A DNA stretch of 5,902 nt from Bacteroidota bacterium (GTDB taxonomy: Bacteria; Bacteroidota; Bacteroidia; Bacteroidales; Prolixibacteraceae): NCBI GenBank assembly GCA_030691295.1, contig JAUYEQ010000118.1, positions 1 to 5,902 of the forward strand, in the 5' to 3' direction. The notes below the pieces were generated by a model. The model did not search any database. It had not been told where the DNA came from and saw only the letters and a program-made list of their open reading frames with translations. Both the position numbers and the translations under genes were made by a program. Positions 5,445-5,902 of this stretch are shown here, piece by piece. The stretch's first letter is position 1; each line of letters starts with the position of its first letter.

Positions 5445-5902
5445 ATGAAAACAAAAGTAGTTTTCCTTCAGTGCATGATTTTATCCGCTGTGGTATTCGG
5501 ACAAAATGAAATGCAAAAACCTTTGCCGGAAATAGAAGTAATTCCTCCAAAATTTTCTGCCGCAGAAACATTCTGGAATGGAAAGAAAATCGAATCAATT
5601 GATGATTATCTGAAAGCAAATGTTGAATACCCTGAAAAGGCATTAAATGATGGGTACTATGGAACAGAGGTCATTCAATTTGTTGTAACACCCACAGGCG
5701 AACTTGCTGAATTTAAGGTAATCAACAGCGTTTGTCGCGATATTGACGAAGAAGTAGTCCGAGTTTTGAAAACTACCAATGGAAGTTGGAAGCCGGCGTT
5801 GGTCAACAGTGAGCCTGTTCCTATGGCAAAAGAAGTTTCACTGGTTTTTGTACTTAATGAATCGGACGATTTTGTATCAATGGCGAAAAGTTATTCAAAA
5901 CA
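5445..5902 (+). CDS. Secreted protein with TonB C-terminal domain (3' end outside window)
   Basis: The first 152 codons are present with no stop before the window edge, so the gene is incomplete. Residues 1-19 form a signal peptide (MKTK, hydrophobic core, VVFG before Gln20), pointing to export. Residues about 55-138 match the TonB C-terminal fold: EYPEKAL (61-67), YYGTEVIQFVVTPTGEL (71-87), DIDEEVVRVLK (99-109), the hallmark SWKPALVN (114-121), and the closing strand VSLVFVL (131-137). In true TonB this domain contacts the TonB box of outer-membrane receptors, but here the uncleaved anchor and the long proline-rich spacer are missing. The protein is therefore probably a soluble periplasmic or surface relative and not an energy transducer. 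The last visible residues (DDFVSMAKSYSK) could begin a further helical or TPR-like domain, which is a guess. Its own ECF-type promoter lies upstream, linking it to the neighbouring sigma factor. The start is fixed by the signal peptide. Confidence 0.85.
   Translation, partial: MKTKVVFLQCMILSAVVFGQNEMQKPLPEIEVIPPKFSAAETFWNGKKIESIDDYLKANVEYPEKALNDGYYGTEVIQFVVTPTGELAEFKVINSVCRDIDEEVVRVLKTTNGSWKPALVNSEPVPMAKEVSLVFVLNESDDFVSMAKSYSK

Noticed and set aside
5685..5709. GTAACACC inside the TonB-domain gene
   Set aside because: It encodes the conserved VVTPTG strand, and nothing like a -10 follows at the right distance.

Overview
The window looks like a chromosomal segment of a Bacteroidota bacterium, probably a free-living Bacteroidales/Marinilabiliales-type lineage. 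The grounds are moderate-to-low GC, A-rich gene starts without clear Shine-Dalgarno sequences, a TAnnTTTG-type -7 box before the large lipoprotein gene, a Bacteroidota-style OmpA-like/TPR lipoprotein, and a secreted protein with a TonB C-terminal domain. All six supported genes are on the + strand. The placement below phylum level is inference.

Positions 1-2600 are housekeeping and envelope. A probable terminator of an unseen upstream gene (1-28) is followed closely by a deoxynucleoside kinase gene (40-675). After a weak terminator and a vegetative-type promoter comes a 584-residue lipoprotein (785-2539) with an OmpA-like segment and TPR repeats. It ends at a very strong intrinsic terminator (2560-2594). 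A small four-helix DoxX-family membrane protein (2669-3097) follows alone.

Positions 3098-5902 are the most interesting part. An SDR-family oxidoreductase gene (3359-4108) and an ECF-like sigma-70 gene (4165-5037) lie 56 nt apart with no visible terminator between them, so they are probably co-transcribed. After a 407-nt gap comes a secreted TonB-C-terminal-domain protein (5445 to the window edge, incomplete). The SDR gene and the TonB-domain gene are each preceded by the same ungapped 70-nt element (3271-3340 and 5331-5400, 49 of 70 identical). Both copies contain GTAAC, a 16-nt spacer and TGTC, which is the architecture of an ECF sigma promoter (an 'AAC' -35 and a 'GTC' -10). Neither copy has a match to the vegetative TAnnTTTG box. 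The simplest model is a small self-activating regulon: the sigma factor recognises both promoters, drives its own SDR-sigma operon, and turns on the exported TonB-domain protein.

Three features make this unit unusual. The sigma factor has a long C-terminal extension with a C-x8-C-x-C cluster, and no anti-sigma gene is visible beside it. The SDR has leucine where the catalytic tyrosine of the YxxxK motif should be. The TonB-domain protein has a cleavable-type signal peptide instead of the membrane anchor and proline-rich linker of a true TonB. No RNA genes, CRISPR arrays, insertion sequences or phage genes were recognised.
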